DNA of 64,000 nucleotides from Paracoccus ravus (GCF_004522175.1 NZ_SDEB01000005.1:62001-126000); one strand, 5' to 3'. Shown: positions 51,869-61,209, numbered from the stretch's first letter. Notes: generated from the letters alone by a model not told the origin. Program-made: numbers and translations.

Positions 51869-51882
51869 TGGTGGAGCCGAGG
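51869..51882 (+). other. att core, right end of element B (tRNA 3' end)
   Basis: TGGTGGAGCCGAGG; on the minus strand this is the last 14 bases of tRNA-Ala including the encoded CCA. Matches 42248-42261 exactly; bases on both sides differ between copies. Confidence 0.9.
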
Positions 51883-51944
51883 GGAATCGAACCCCTGGCC
51901 TCATCATTGCGAACGATGCGCTCTACCAACTGAGCTACGGCCCC
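51869..51944 (-). tRNA. tRNA-Ala (anticodon CGC)
   Basis: Read on the minus strand the gene starts GGGGCCGTAGCTCAGTTGG, has anticodon stem CATCG/TGATG around loop TTCGCAA (anticodon CGC, codon GCG), T loop TTCGATT with 5-bp stem, and ends CGGCTCC-A with CCA encoded. The acceptor stem pairs with one G-U. 76 nt. Its 3' end is the attachment core of element B, which restored the gene on integration. Confidence 0.95.
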
Positions 51945-52047
51945 ACTGGCGGGCTAATTGGCTTGCCGGGAAGGGAATGTCAAGATCTTCCGGTCGACGA
52001 AGTTTCGCAGACCGGTCGAACGACCTGCTCGGTTATGGGACAGAGCC

Positions 52048-52074
52048 GTGCATCGCGGCGCTCCCGCGATGCAC
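52048..52074. terminator. Hairpin downstream of gcvP
   Basis: GTGCATCGCGG (52048-52058) pairs with CCGCGATGCAC (52064-52074), a perfect 11-bp stem with a 5-nt loop, 18 bp after the gcvP stop. No T run on the minus strand. Confidence 0.55.
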
Positions 52075-52091
52075 GATTTCGATGGGCGCGC

Positions 52092-54923
52092 TTATTCAGC
52101 GGCTTCGGCATAGTCCTCGACCGGCGGGCAGGTGCAGACGAGGTTGCGGTCGCCATAAGCGTTGTCGACGCGACCGACCGGAGGCCAGTATTTATCGACG
52201 CGGAACGCACCCGGCGGGAAGCAGCCCTGTTCGCGCGAATATTCGCGGTCCCAATCGGCGACCAGATCCTCGACCGTGTGCGGCGCGTGACGCAGGGGGG
52301 AGGCCTCGGCGCTGATACGCCCCTCGGCCACGTCGGTGATCTCGGCCCGGATCGCGAGGAAGGCGGTGATCAGACGGTCGATCTCGGCCTTGGTTTCCGA
52401 CTCGGTGGGCTCGACCATCAGCGTGCCCGCGACCGGCCAGCTCATGGTCGGCGCGTGGAAGCCGTTGTCGACGAGACGCTTGGCGATGTCATCCACGGTC
52501 ACGCCATGCGCTTGGAACGGCCGGGTGTCGAGGATGCATTCATGCGCCACGCGGCCACGATTGCCCATGAACAGGACCGGATAGGCACCTGCCAGACGGC
52601 TCGCGATATAGTTCGCGTTCAGGATCGCGACGCGGGTCGCCTGCGTCAGCCCTTCGCCGCCCATCATCAGGCAATAGGCCCAGCTGATCAGCAGGATCGA
52701 GGCCGAACCCCAAGGCGCTGCCGAAACCGCGCCGGTATCGCCCGTGCGCGGGTCTGAGGGCAGGAAGGGCGCGAGATGCGATTTCACGCCGATCGGGCCC
52801 ATGCCCGGACCGCCGCCGCCATGCGGAATGGCGAAGGTCTTGTGCAGGTTCAGGTGGCTGACATCGCCGCCGATCTCGCCCGGTTTCACCAGACCGACCA
52901 GCGCGTTCATATTCGCGCCGTCGATATAGACCTGACCGCCATATTCATGCGTGATGTCGCAGACTTGGCGCACGGTATCCTCGAAAACGCCATGCGTGGA
53001 CGGATAGGTGATCATCACCGCCGCCAGCTTGTCGCCCGCCTTGGCCGCCTTGTCGGCGAAGTCCTCAAGATCGATATCGCCGTTCGGGGCCGATTTCACC
53101 ACCACGACCTTCATGCCGCACATCTGCGCGGTGGCCGGGTTAGTGCCATGCGCCGAAACCGGGATCAGGCAGATGTCACGATCCTCGCCGCGCGACTTGT
53201 GATACCCCGCGATGGTCAGAAGGCCCGCATATTCGCCCTGCGCACCCGAGTTCGGCTGCAGCGAGAAGGCATCATAGCCGGTGATCTCGCACAGTTTCTC
53301 GGTCAGGTCGTCGAAGACTTCGTGATAACCCGCCGCCTGATCTTCCGGGGCGAAGGGGTGCAGCGCACCGAATTCGGGCCAAGTGATCGGCATCATCTCG
53401 GCAGCGGCGTTCAACTTCATCGTGCAAGACCCCAGCGGAATCATTGCGCGATCCAGCGCCAGATCGCGGTCCGAGAGGCGGCGCATATAGCGCATCATCT
53501 CGGATTCGGCGCGGTTCATGTGGAAGACCGGGTGCGTCAGGTAGTCGCTGTCGCGGATCAGGGCTTCCGGGATCGCAGGTGAGGTCGCGGCCTCGGCCGG
53601 CGCGGCCAGACCAAACGCATCCAGCACCCGCGCGATGACGCTGGCATCCGTGGTTTCATCGACGGCGATACCCACGCGGTCATTGCCGACCTTGCGCAGG
53701 TTGATGCCGCGATGACGGGCGGCGGCCATGATGCCCTGCTGGCCGACGCCGACGCGCACGGTGATCGTGTCGAAGAAGGCTTCCGGCTCGACCTCGGCCC
53801 CTGCAGCGCGTAGGGCGTTGGCCAAAGTCACCGCGTTCAGGTGGACGCGCTGCGCAATCGCGCGCAGCCCGACCGGACCGTGGAAGACGGCATAGAAGCT
53901 GGCCATGACCGCCAGAAGCGCCTGCGCGGTGCAGACGTTCGAGGTGGCTTTCTCGCGGCGGATATGCTGCTCGCGGGTCTGCAGGGACAGGCGGTAAGCT
54001 TTGTTGCCCTTGGCGTCGATAGACACCCCGACAATCCGGCCCGGCATCGAACGCTTCAACTCATCGCGGCACGCCATGAAGCCCGCATGCGGACCACCGT
54101 AACCCATCGGCACGCCGAAACGCTGGGCCGAACCCACGGCAATATCGGCACCCATCGCGCCCGGCTCTTTCAGCACGCACAGCGCCAGCAGGTCGGTCGC
54201 GACAATGGCGATGGCGCCCGTGGCGTGCAGCGCCGCGCATTCCTCGGTCAGGTCGCGGACATGGCCGAACGTGCCGGGATATTGGAAGATCGCCCCGAAG
54301 ACACTCGCGGGATCGCATTCCGTGCCACGGATGATCTCGATACCCAGCGGCTCGGCGCGTGTCTCGATGACCGAAATGGTCTGCGGATGCAGGTCTTCAC
54401 TGACGAAGAAGGCCTTGGATTTCGATTTGGCGCTGCGCTGCGCCATTGCCATCGCCTCCGCGGCGGCAGTGGCTTCGTCCAGCAGCGAGGCATTGGCGAC
54501 CGGCAGACCAGTCAGGTCCGACACCATCGTCTGATAATTCAAGAGCGCCTCAAGACGGCCTTGCGCGATCTCGGGCTGGTAGGGCGTATAGGCCGTGTAC
54601 CAAGCTGGGTTTTCCAGAATATTGCGCTGGATCGCCGGAGGGGTGACGGTGCCATAATAGCCCTGCCCGATCAGGCTGGTCATCACGCGGTTACGCGAGG
54701 CGACCTCGCGCATCCGGCCCAGCAGCCCGGCCTCGGACAAAGCCGGCCAATCCAGCGGCTTTTTCTGACGAATATTCGCAGGCACGGTCTGCTCGATCAG
54801 GGTCTCGAGCGTATCCGCGCCGACGACCTTCAGCATGGCCTCCATTTCGACCGGAGATGGGCCGATATGGCGGCGGTTCGCGAAATCGTCGGGATTATAG
54901 GTGGTCGGGGTCCAGGTGGCCAT
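52092..54923 (-). CDS. gcvP: Glycine dehydrogenase (decarboxylating), P-protein
   Basis: A 943-residue homodimer-type P-protein, full length. It binds PLP at Lys of [19 protein letters not shown] and decarboxylates glycine, passing aminomethyl to lipoylated H-protein. The N-terminal half carries [17 protein letters not shown] and [19 protein letters not shown] regions ([12 protein letters not shown]). It is last in the order gcvT-gcvH-gcvP on the minus strand, separated from gcvH by a 130-bp gap with two hairpins that may lower its relative expression. Confidence 0.97.
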   Translation of the reverse strand: MATWTPTTYNPDDFANRRHIGPSPVEMEAMLKVVGADTLETLIEQTVPANIRQKKPLDWPALSEAGLLGRMREVASRNRVMTSLIGQGYYGTVTPPAIQRNILENPAWYTAYTPYQPEIAQGRLEALLNYQTMVSDLTGLPVANASLLDEATAAAEAMAMAQRSAKSKSKAFFVSEDLHPQTISVIETRAEPLGIEIIRGTECDPASVFGAIFQYPGTFGHVRDLTEECAALHATGAIAIVATDLLALCVLKEPGAMGADIAVGSAQRFGVPMGYGGPHAGFMACRDELKRSMPGRIVGVSIDAKGNKAYRLSLQTREQHIRREKATSNVCTAQALLAVMASFYAVFHGPVGLRAIAQRVHLNAVTLANALRAAGAEVEPEAFFDTITVRVGVGQQGIMAAARHRGINLRKVGNDRVGIAVDETTDASVIARVLDAFGLAAPAEAATSPAIPEALIRDSDYLTHPVFHMNRAESEMMRYMRRLSDRDLALDRAMIPLGSCTMKLNAAAEMMPITWPEFGALHPFAPEDQAAGYHEVFDDLTEKLCEITGYDAFSLQPNSGAQGEYAGLLTIAGYHKSRGEDRDICLIPVSAHGTNPATAQMCGMKVVVVKSAPNGDIDLEDFADKAAKAGDKLAAVMITYPSTHGVFEDTVRQVCDITHEYGGQVYIDGANMNALVGLVKPGEIGGDVSHLNLHKTFAIPHGGGGPGMGPIGVKSHLAPFLPSDPRTGDTGAVSAAPWGSASILLISWAYCLMMGGEGLTQATRVAILNANYIASRLAGAYPVLFMGNRGRVAHECILDTRPFQAHGVTVDDIAKRLVDNGFHAPTMSWPVAGTLMVEPTESETKAEIDRLITAFLAIRAEITDVAEGRISAEASPLRHAPHTVEDLVADWDREYSREQGCFPPGAFRVDKYWPPVGRVDNAYGDRNLVCTCPPVEDYAEAAE

Positions 54924-54980
54924 CTGCGCCTTCCAGTCATGACACGCGAAACCGGGGGAGACGGCTTCTTTCGTGTGAAA

Positions 54981-55046
54981 ATATCCTCGGGGGAGCCCGA
55001 GGGGGCAGACAGCCCCCTCGGCCTTCGCCGGGCCGCAAGGCCCGGC
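54981..55046. repeat. Two adjacent GC hairpins (REP-like) between gcvH and gcvP
   Basis: CCGAGGGGGC (54997-55006) pairs with GCCCCCTCGG (55012-55021), and GCCGGGCC (55027-55034) with GGCCCGGC (55039-55046) over a GCAA loop. An overlapping CCTCGGG/CCCGAGG stem lies just left. This looks like a dispersed palindromic element; copies elsewhere in the genome are expected. In the RNA it could protect the upstream gcvT-gcvH message from exonucleases. Confidence 0.65.
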
Positions 55047-55054
55047 AGACCGGC

Positions 55055-55411
55055 TTAACCGATCATCTCGTTATAAGCGGCTTCGTCCATGAAACCGTCC
55101 AACTCGACCGAGGCCGGCTTGATACGGAAAAACCAAGTGCCGAGCGCATCCTCATTCACCGCGCCGGGCGTGTCGGGCAGCGCCTCGTTCACTGCGGTGA
55201 TGGTGCCCGCGACCGGGGCCACGATGTCCGAGGCGGCCTTGACCGACTCGATCACGACAATCTCTTCGCCCGCTTCGACTTCGCGGCCGACTTCCGGCAA
55301 TTCGATGAAGACGACATCGCCAAGTTGCTCGGTCGCATAGGCGGTGATGCCGACGATGATCTCGTCGCCATCCTGTTTCAGCCACTCGTGGTCTTCGGTG
55401 TATTTCAGCAT
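55055..55411 (-). CDS. gcvH: Glycine cleavage system H protein
   Basis: A 118-residue lipoyl carrier. Lys58 in [11 protein letters not shown] is the lipoylation site. [12 protein letters not shown] and [16 protein letters not shown] are typical. It shuttles the aminomethyl group between P-, T- and L-proteins. It starts 12 bp after gcvT ends, so it shares the riboswitch-controlled transcript. Confidence 0.97.
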   Translation of the reverse strand: MLKYTEDHEWLKQDGDEIIVGITAYATEQLGDVVFIELPEVGREVEAGEEIVVIESVKAASDIVAPVAGTITAVNEALPDTPGAVNEDALGTWFFRIKPASVELDGFMDEAAYNEMIG

Positions 55412-55422
55412 GCCTAGGCCTC

Positions 55423-56535
55423 TCAGCGCTTGTAGCTCGGTTTGTGGAAAGGGATCGCGGTCAGGGTGACGGGCATGCGCTTGCCGCGCAGCTCTGCGAA
55501 AACGGTGTCGCCCTCGGCCAGTTCCGCGGGCAGGATCGCCATGGCGACGGGCCCGCCGACCGAGGGGCCGAAGCCGCCCGAGCAGACCTTGCCAATGGTT
55601 TCGCCGCCTTCGGCAGCCGCAAAAATCTCGACGCCCTCGCGGATCGGGGCGCGGCCTTCGGGGCGCAGCCCGCGACGGGTCTTGGTGGCACCCGCAGCGA
55701 GTTCCGCAAGGATCGTGTCGGCACCGGGGAAGCCGCCCTCGCGTACGCCGCCCAGACGGCGGGCCTTGGGGATCGACCAGCCAAGCGCCGCAGCACCGGG
55801 GCTGGTCTCGGTGTCCATGTCATGGCCGTAAAGCGGCATGCCGGCCTCTAGCCGCAGGCTGTCGCGGGCACCAAGGCCGATCGGGGCCACGTCCTCATCG
55901 GCCAGCAGCGCCTCGGCGAGGGCCATGGCCTGCGCTTCGGGGACCGAGATCTCGAACCCGTCTTCGCCGGTATAGCCCGAGCGGCTGATCCAGAGCACCG
56001 CGCCCTGCCAGTCGAACTCAGCCACGTCCATGAATTTCATCGCGGCGACGCCGGGGATCAGGCGGGCCAGAACGGCCTCGGCCTCGGGGCCCTGCAGCGC
56101 CAGCAGCGCGCGGCCCTCGACCGGTTCGACCGAAATTCCCTTGGCCTCAAGCTGGCGCAGATGGGCGATGTCCTGATCGACGCAAGCGGCGTTGACGACG
56201 AGGAATAGGTGGTCGCCCTTGTTGGCGATCATCAGATCGTCAAGGATGCCGCCGGTGGCGTTGGTGAACAGGCCGTAGCGCTGACGGCCCTCGGCCAGAC
56301 CAGCAATATCGGCGGGAACCAGCATTTCCAGCGAAAGGGCCGCATCCGGCCCGCGCAGGATCACCTGACCCATATGGCTGACATCGAACAGCCCGGCCTT
56401 GGTGCGGGTGTGCAGATGCTCTCCCAGCACGCCCATCGGATATTGGACCGGCATCTCCCAGCCGGCAAAGGGGACCATCTTTCCTCCACGCGAGAGGTGG
56501 AGATCGTAAAGCTTCGTGCGGCGCAACTCGGCCAT
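55423..56535 (-). CDS. gcvT: Aminomethyltransferase, T-protein
   Basis: A 370-residue T-protein. It moves the aminomethyl carbon from H-protein to tetrahydrofolate and frees ammonia. FAGWEMPVQYPMGVLGEHLHTR, FDVSHMGQV and SRSGYTGEDGFEISVP are diagnostic; the Asp of LFDVSHMGQ region and Arg residues bind folate. I start at the second Met because GAGGG lies at ribosome-binding distance from it, too close to the first. First gene of the operon, right behind a tandem glycine riboswitch. Confidence 0.96.
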   Translation of the reverse strand: MAELRRTKLYDLHLSRGGKMVPFAGWEMPVQYPMGVLGEHLHTRTKAGLFDVSHMGQVILRGPDAALSLEMLVPADIAGLAEGRQRYGLFTNATGGILDDLMIANKGDHLFLVVNAACVDQDIAHLRQLEAKGISVEPVEGRALLALQGPEAEAVLARLIPGVAAMKFMDVAEFDWQGAVLWISRSGYTGEDGFEISVPEAQAMALAEALLADEDVAPIGLGARDSLRLEAGMPLYGHDMDTETSPGAAALGWSIPKARRLGGVREGGFPGADTILAELAAGATKTRRGLRPEGRAPIREGVEIFAAAEGGETIGKVCSGGFGPSVGGPVAMAILPAELAEGDTVFAELRGKRMPVTLTAIPFHKPSYKR

Positions 56536-56561
56536 GGGCATCCCTCATCTTGCGGACAGAC

Positions 56562-56752
56562 CAATCCTGTCCGTTTCGATGCCCCCTCTGTCTTTACCCC
56601 GCGGGGGGCGCCTGAGATCGTTATCCCTTCGGCGGACGGACAAGCCGCCACTCTCCAGAGTCTTCACAGGAAAACGGTTCGCTTTGCCTGAGAGTTTACC
56701 GGGGCGGTTGCTCCTTCGGCCCTGACTTTCGCCAGTGTCTCCCGATTTCCAG
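56562..56752 (-). promoter_or_regulatory. Tandem glycine riboswitch
   Basis: Read on the minus strand: aptamer 1 begins GGGAGAC near 56745 and contains GCCGAAGGAGCAA and CTCTCAGGCAAA; aptamer 2 begins near the CTCTGGAGAG segment and contains CGCCGAAGG, ATCTCAGGC and GACAGAGGGGG. These are the conserved glycine-aptamer elements in two copies. It sits about 30-220 nt ahead of gcvT and turns on the cleavage operon when glycine is high. Confidence 0.93.
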
Positions 56753-56812
56753 CTTTCGCACTAGCCGGGCGGCAGGATTCTGGCAAGAGCCAACCTGCCG
56801 CCCGTCATCGGT

Positions 56813-57595
56813 TTAGATCGTCACATTCAGCGCGCCGCCGTCAAGCAGGATGTTCTGCCCGACCATGAAGCGCGCCTGCTGGCTGCACATGAAGGCGCAG
56901 GTCGCGCCGAAATCCTGAGCCGTGCCATAGCTATGGGTCGGGATGGTCTGTTCGCGCCTGTGGCGGGCTTCCTCGACCGAGATGCCCTCGGCCTTGGCCA
57001 CACCCGCATCCAGACTGTCGGCGCGATCGGTGGCATGGATGCCCGGCAACAGGTTGTTGATGACCACGCCCGAGGGCGCGACCTGGCGCGACATGCCGGC
57101 GACGAAACCGGTCAGGCCCGCCCGCGCGGTATTCGACAGCCCCAGCACCGAGATCGGCGAGCGCACCGATTGCGAGGTGATGTTGACGACGCGGCCCCAG
57201 CCACGTTCCATCATCCCCGGAACCAAGGCCTGCATCAGCGCGACGGCGGTCAGCATATTGGCGTCGATGGCCTTGATAAAATCGTCGCGGCTCCAATCGG
57301 TCCACATGCCGGGCGGCGGGCCACCGGCATTGTTGACCAGAATATCGGCCTGCCCGCCAAGCGCTTCCAGGACGGCGGCGCGTCCCTCATCGGTGGTGAT
57401 ATCGGCGGCGACGGGCGTGACCTTTACCCCATATTTCGCGGCGATCTCCTCGGCGGTGCGGTTCAGCGCCTCGGCCCCCCGCGCGTTGATGACCAGATCC
57501 ACCCCGGCCTCGGCCAGCGCCTCGGCGCAGCCCCGGCCCAAGCCTTTCGATGCGGCGCAGACCAGCCCGCGCTTGCCCCTGATCCCCAGATCCAT
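56813..57595 (-). CDS. SDR family protein lacking the Tyr-x3-Lys pair
   Basis: A 260-residue SDR. The nucleotide loop is modified (CAASKGLGRG, 13-22), NNAGG is at 88-92, and NITSQSV holds the usual Ser141. Thirteen residues on, where Tyr-x3-Lys should be, it reads Ser154-Asn-Thr-Ala-Arg158. Several SDR subgroups near 3-oxoacyl-ACP reductases carry such replacements; activity may be altered or lost. C-terminal NILLDGGALNVTI is normal. The ATG at 57595 gives the usual N-terminus. Transcribed alone, upstream of the riboswitch region. Confidence 0.82.
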   Translation of the reverse strand: MDLGIRGKRGLVCAASKGLGRGCAEALAEAGVDLVINARGAEALNRTAEEIAAKYGVKVTPVAADITTDEGRAAVLEALGGQADILVNNAGGPPPGMWTDWSRDDFIKAIDANMLTAVALMQALVPGMMERGWGRVVNITSQSVRSPISVLGLSNTARAGLTGFVAGMSRQVAPSGVVINNLLPGIHATDRADSLDAGVAKAEGISVEEARHRREQTIPTHSYGTAQDFGATCAFMCSQQARFMVGQNILLDGGALNVTI

Positions 57596-57656
57596 GCGAA
57601 TTCCCCCTATGGTCGTTTCGCGGCCAAGGAAACGCGGGGCGCGCGCTTTGTCCAGT

Positions 57657-57998
57657 TCAGAAACAAAGGATTTCGGCCTCGGCCTCGGCCCGGCGATAGG
57701 TCGCGACCATGTCATTGACCTGCTGGCCCTGCCTAAACATCGCCGTCCGCTCGCCCGCGACCTGCCGCATGCGCAGCACGGTCTCGGCCTGAACGTAATC
57801 GTCATAGGGCAGGATGGTCGCGATCTGGTCGATCGCGCAGGAGCATTTTTCAAGCATGTCGCGGGTCTGGCCATTGGTCGCCATGCAGACGAAAACGTAA
57901 TCCGCCCGCGCATTGGTCGGATAGTCATTGACCGCCTGCGCCCCGGCCGATCCGGCCCAAAGCGCGAGGGCGAGCGCCGCCCCTGCCCGACGCATCAT
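57657..57998 (-). CDS. Small periplasmic Cys-containing protein
   Basis: A 113-residue secreted protein with signal peptide (RRAGAALALALWAGSAGA). The mature part has Cys in FVCMATNG, KCSC and a C-terminal ILCF, probably forming disulfides. Proteins like this sit in PQQ/methanol-oxidation neighbourhoods of alphaproteobacteria, to my recollection, which would fit the regulators next door. The ATG overlaps the stop of the upstream gene. No function is established. Confidence 0.65.
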   Translation of the reverse strand: MMRRAGAALALALWAGSAGAQAVNDYPTNARADYVFVCMATNGQTRDMLEKCSCAIDQIATILPYDDYVQAETVLRMRQVAGERTAMFRQGQQVNDMVATYRRAEAEAEILCF

Positions 57999-58612
57999 TG
58001 CAGCACCATTTCGCTGACATAGGCGGGCTTGTCCCCGGCCAGAGGTCCGGTTCGTGCGGCCATGCGACGGATCGGGGCCTTGGGATCGGCAATGGTGAAA
58101 TGCAGTTCCAGCGTCTCGAAGCCGAACATGCGCTCTTTGTTCTTGTCATCGGCAAAAGGCCTGAACACGGCCACGGCCGTGCCGTTCTCGTGCCGGACCT
58201 CGCCCCCCCGGAACAGCGCGTCCTTGAGCCGGTTGCGGATGTAGAAGGGACTGCCGCCGGTCAGCGCGGCCATGTCGCGCGTGGTCGTCTCGAGAAAGAA
58301 GGTCACCGTCGGATCGCCGCCCGAGACCGGGAAAGGCCCGATCTTGCGCTTGATGCGGGCGGTGTCCTCGGCCAGTTGCAGAACCGGCTTTCCATCCGAG
58401 GCATCGACCACCTGATCGAGCGTGACCGTGCCTTCGCCCAGAGGCTTGAAGCCTTCGACCTCGGGTCCGGTCTGCTCCAGGGTCCAGATCAATGCCCCGC
58501 CGGACAGATCCCATGGCCCCCGCTCGGCAAAGACAAGATCCCCTGCTTCTCCGGCATGGGCGGCAGAGGTTGCGACAAGGCCAATGACAGCCAGATAGCG
58601 CAGATATTTCAT
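57995..58612 (-). CDS. Periplasmic protein of unknown function
   Basis: A 205-residue protein with signal peptide (KYLRYLAVIGLVATSAAHA). Beta-rich mature part: RGPWDLSGGALIWTLEQTG, DGKPVLQLAEDTARIKRKIG, TVTFFLETTTRDMAALTGGS and MFGFETLELHFTIADPKAPI. No catalytic motif seen. It is coupled to the 113-residue protein and lies 80 bp after the hybrid kinase gene, so it is probably part of or regulated by that block. Confidence 0.7.
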   Translation of the reverse strand: MKYLRYLAVIGLVATSAAHAGEAGDLVFAERGPWDLSGGALIWTLEQTGPEVEGFKPLGEGTVTLDQVVDASDGKPVLQLAEDTARIKRKIGPFPVSGGDPTVTFFLETTTRDMAALTGGSPFYIRNRLKDALFRGGEVRHENGTAVAVFRPFADDKNKERMFGFETLELHFTIADPKAPIRRMAARTGPLAGDKPAYVSEMVLQ

Positions 58613-58698
58613 GGTTTCGACTTTCCTTCCCTCATGCCGAGCCTGCCCCCGCGGCGCGAACCGCGAAAGGCCGGGTGTCCGGCCCTGATGCTTTGGTC

Positions 58699-60024
58699 TT
58701 AGGCCAGCATGTGCTGCAGCATGGCTTCCAGATCCTCGGAACGGACCGGTTTTTCCATCGCGGGAACGCCCAAAGCCAGGCTGGCCCGGCCAATTTCGGG
58801 GTCTTGCCGGGCCGAGACGATCAGCGCGGGCACCGCCTGCCCCACAGCCGCGCGCAGCTCGCGGATGGCCTGCAACCCGTTCTGTCCATTGTCGAGATTG
58901 TAATCCGCGATGATCACGTCGGGCGGCTCCTCTCCCATCTGGGCGAGAGCCTCGGCAATGCCGCCTGCCGTCCGCGCGACCATGCCCATGCGGTCTTGCA
59001 GGATCACCTCATAGGCGCGGCGCATGGCCATGTCATTTTCCACGACCAGCGCGACCCGTCCCCGCAGCGAAGGTCCCGCCTTGGTCGGAGCGACCCCAAG
59101 TCTCGGGGCACCTGGCGTCACCACGGGCAAGCTGACCCGAAAGACCGTGCCGCGTCCCGGCTCGCTATCCATTGCGATCGGGTGCCCAAGCTTGGAACAG
59201 GCGCGGCGCACGATGGAGAGGCCCAGCCCCATGCCGGGCGCGCCGCCCTCGCGGCCGATCCGGTGGAACTCGTCAAAGATCCGCGCCCTGTCGGTGGCCG
59301 CAATGCCGATCCCGGTATCGAGAATTTCCAGCCAGACCCGCCCGCCACGCCGGCGCACGCCGACCAGCACGCCGCCCTGATCGGTATATTTCAACGCATT
59401 CGAGACCAGGTTCTGCGCGATGCGCCGCAGGAAGGTGGGATCGCTTTCGACAACGGCCGAGGTGGGGGCAAATCGCAGATCCAGCCCCTTGGCCTGGGCC
59501 ATGGGCGCATATTCGACGGCAAGGCGGCTGAAGAGGTCGCCAAGCGGGACCGGCTTTTTCTGAAACTCGATCCGCTGGCTGTCGAGCCGCGAGATGTCGA
59601 GAACCGCATGCATCAGTTCTTCGACGGATTCGAACGCACCGCCAAGGCGCTGCGCCAATTCGGATTGCAACTCGTCCAGCGCGCTGTCCTGAAGCGCCGC
59701 AAGAAAAAGCCGGGCCGCCGATAGCGGTTGCAACAGGTCATGGCTTGCCGCGCGCAGGAAACGCGTCTTCGAGCGGTTCGCCTCTTCGGCCAAAGCCCGC
59801 GCCACGGCAAGCTCGCGGTTGCGCTCGGACAGGTCGGCCATGGCCCGTTCCAGATCACGGGTGCGGGCCTGCACTTCCTGTTCGAGCGCCATGGCGGCCT
59901 GAAACATCGACCAGGCCGAGCCGCGGCTTTCCTCGAGCCGCTCGATCCGCGCCACCAGCACATCCGAGATGCGGGTCAGCTTTTCAATGCTGCGTTCGGG
60001 GCTGTCCTCCTGGCGCAGGAACAT
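58699..60024 (-). CDS. Hybrid sensor histidine kinase/response regulator
   Basis: A 441-residue cytoplasmic hybrid kinase without membrane spans. N-terminal coiled coil at about 10-85, phospho-acceptor His95 in FLRAASHDLLQPL, ATPase domain with NLVSNALKYT, LDTGIGI and GMGLGLSIV, then a receiver domain from about 315 (VENDMAMRR, phospho-Asp in IIADYNLDNG, Lys in MEKPVRSEDL). The HDLLQPL H-box with FIST and LuxR-type partners resembles the FlhS/FlhR system that controls methanol and formaldehyde oxidation in Paracoccus; that match is from memory. Likely partner: the FIST sensor, 3 bp upstream. Confidence 0.88.
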   Translation of the reverse strand: MFLRQEDSPERSIEKLTRISDVLVARIERLEESRGSAWSMFQAAMALEQEVQARTRDLERAMADLSERNRELAVARALAEEANRSKTRFLRAASHDLLQPLSAARLFLAALQDSALDELQSELAQRLGGAFESVEELMHAVLDISRLDSQRIEFQKKPVPLGDLFSRLAVEYAPMAQAKGLDLRFAPTSAVVESDPTFLRRIAQNLVSNALKYTDQGGVLVGVRRRGGRVWLEILDTGIGIAATDRARIFDEFHRIGREGGAPGMGLGLSIVRRACSKLGHPIAMDSEPGRGTVFRVSLPVVTPGAPRLGVAPTKAGPSLRGRVALVVENDMAMRRAYEVILQDRMGMVARTAGGIAEALAQMGEEPPDVIIADYNLDNGQNGLQAIRELRAAVGQAVPALIVSARQDPEIGRASLALGVPAMEKPVRSEDLEAMLQHMLA

Positions 60025-60027
60025 GGG

Positions 60028-61209
60028 TCAGCCATTCTCCGGCGGCATCAAGGCCATGCCGACAAAGGTCTGGTTGACATGCATCCCGCTATGCTGCTCG
60101 CCATAGGTGTTGAAGCCGCCGACATGGTAGCGGGCCAGAAGCTGGGACATCTGCTCTTCCATCCCCGCCCGCTGCAGCGCCAGCCGCCGCAGGATGCAGT
60201 CAAAGCCCAACACGATCAGCGGCGGGCGGGGCAGCGCATCCATCGCCTCGGCAAAACCGCGCGTCATGTCCACCGCATGGCCAAGCGTCAGGATATTGCC
60301 CGCCTCGATCCCCGAAAGCAGATGCAGGCCGCCATCCTGGGTGATCGCGCGGATCGCCCGGACATGGTGCCTGCGCCCGGTACGTTGCAGCAGCGGATGG
60401 CGCGCGAAATCAGCCGCCGTCAGTTCCGAAAGCCGCAGCCCGGCCAGACGCGCATATTCCTGCGCCGCGGGCTCTGCATTCAATTCCCAGATGATGCGGT
60501 TCTGAGGATCGGCGGCGGTGACGACCGCGCGCCGGTCGCTGGGCTTGAAATGCGCAAAAGAGACCTCGGCCACGGCCAGATCCGTTTCCACCAGCAAAAA
60601 GACCGCAGCGCCGGGGTGGGCCGCGCCATCGACCATCTGGCAGGTGGGAAGAAAGCCTAGCCCCCCCGCGGCCGACCCCCCGATTACCGGCAGATCCGGG
60701 ATCGCCGCATCCAGCGTGGCGACCAGGACATCCTCTTGCCGGGCCTGGGCATCAGCCAACAACACGCCGAAACGCGAGCGGCCTGGCCTGCGGCCAAAAC
60801 CGGCATCGAGCCGGCGCAAGCTCGCCATCCAATCGGTGACAGGAACATGCGCCTGATCGCGAAGCAGGCAGGTCGCGACCCGGAAACTCGCGCCCGGAAA
60901 GCCGATCGCCACCACGCTGTCGCGGCAATAGCCGGACGGGCCGATCTCTCCGGCCGATGAGCAGCCGACCACCCGACATTCGCGGCCGAGCGCGCTGCAA
61001 AGCCTGCGGCCCAGCGAGACCAGACCTTCGCGCGGTTCGCCGAACAGCAGGACCAGCGCGGGCGCAAGCGGCTGCATCCGGTCAAGGATGCTGGCCGCAA
61101 GATCGCCCGCATCGGCGGGCAGCGACAAGGTGACCGGCGCAAGAGAGCGGGCCGCCTCGTCCGGACGCGCGGCGGATCCCGGCCAATGCTCGGTCATGAC
61201 TTCGTTCAT
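60028..61209 (-). CDS. FIST-domain signal sensor protein
   Basis: A 393-residue soluble protein with FIST_N (about 40-230: ALVLLFGEPREGLVSLGRRL, VVGCSSAGEIGPSGY, LPVIGGSAAGGL) and FIST_C (about 235-380: IIWELNAEPAAQEYARLAGL, LIVLGFDCILRRLAL, GGFNTYGEQHSGMHVNQTFV). FIST proteins bind small ligands, probably amino acids or related compounds, and feed signal to kinases. The ATG overlaps the stop of the response regulator gene, so regulator, sensor and kinase are one operon. Confidence 0.88.
   Translation of the reverse strand: MNEVMTEHWPGSAARPDEAARSLAPVTLSLPADAGDLAASILDRMQPLAPALVLLFGEPREGLVSLGRRLCSALGRECRVVGCSSAGEIGPSGYCRDSVVAIGFPGASFRVATCLLRDQAHVPVTDWMASLRRLDAGFGRRPGRSRFGVLLADAQARQEDVLVATLDAAIPDLPVIGGSAAGGLGFLPTCQMVDGAAHPGAAVFLLVETDLAVAEVSFAHFKPSDRRAVVTAADPQNRIIWELNAEPAAQEYARLAGLRLSELTAADFARHPLLQRTGRRHHVRAIRAITQDGGLHLLSGIEAGNILTLGHAVDMTRGFAEAMDALPRPPLIVLGFDCILRRLALQRAGMEEQMSQLLARYHVGGFNTYGEQHSGMHVNQTFVGMALMPPENG

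Larger units (their letters stand above)
42248..51882. mobile_element. Element B: intact integrative element in tRNA-Ala(CGC), probable phage satellite
   Basis: A 9.6-kb element bounded by TGGTGGAGCCGAGG at 42248-42261 and 51869-51882; the right copy is the 3' end of the tRNA gene. Gene order: P4-type integrase, unknown, AlpA, two small proteins, Toprim primase, DUF3631 ATPase, TubC-like protein, lone HK97 capsid, unknown, DUF3892 (minus), RHH regulator (minus), four small coupled genes. No terminase, portal, protease or tail genes are visible, so it cannot make virions alone and would depend on a helper phage. Confidence 0.85.
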
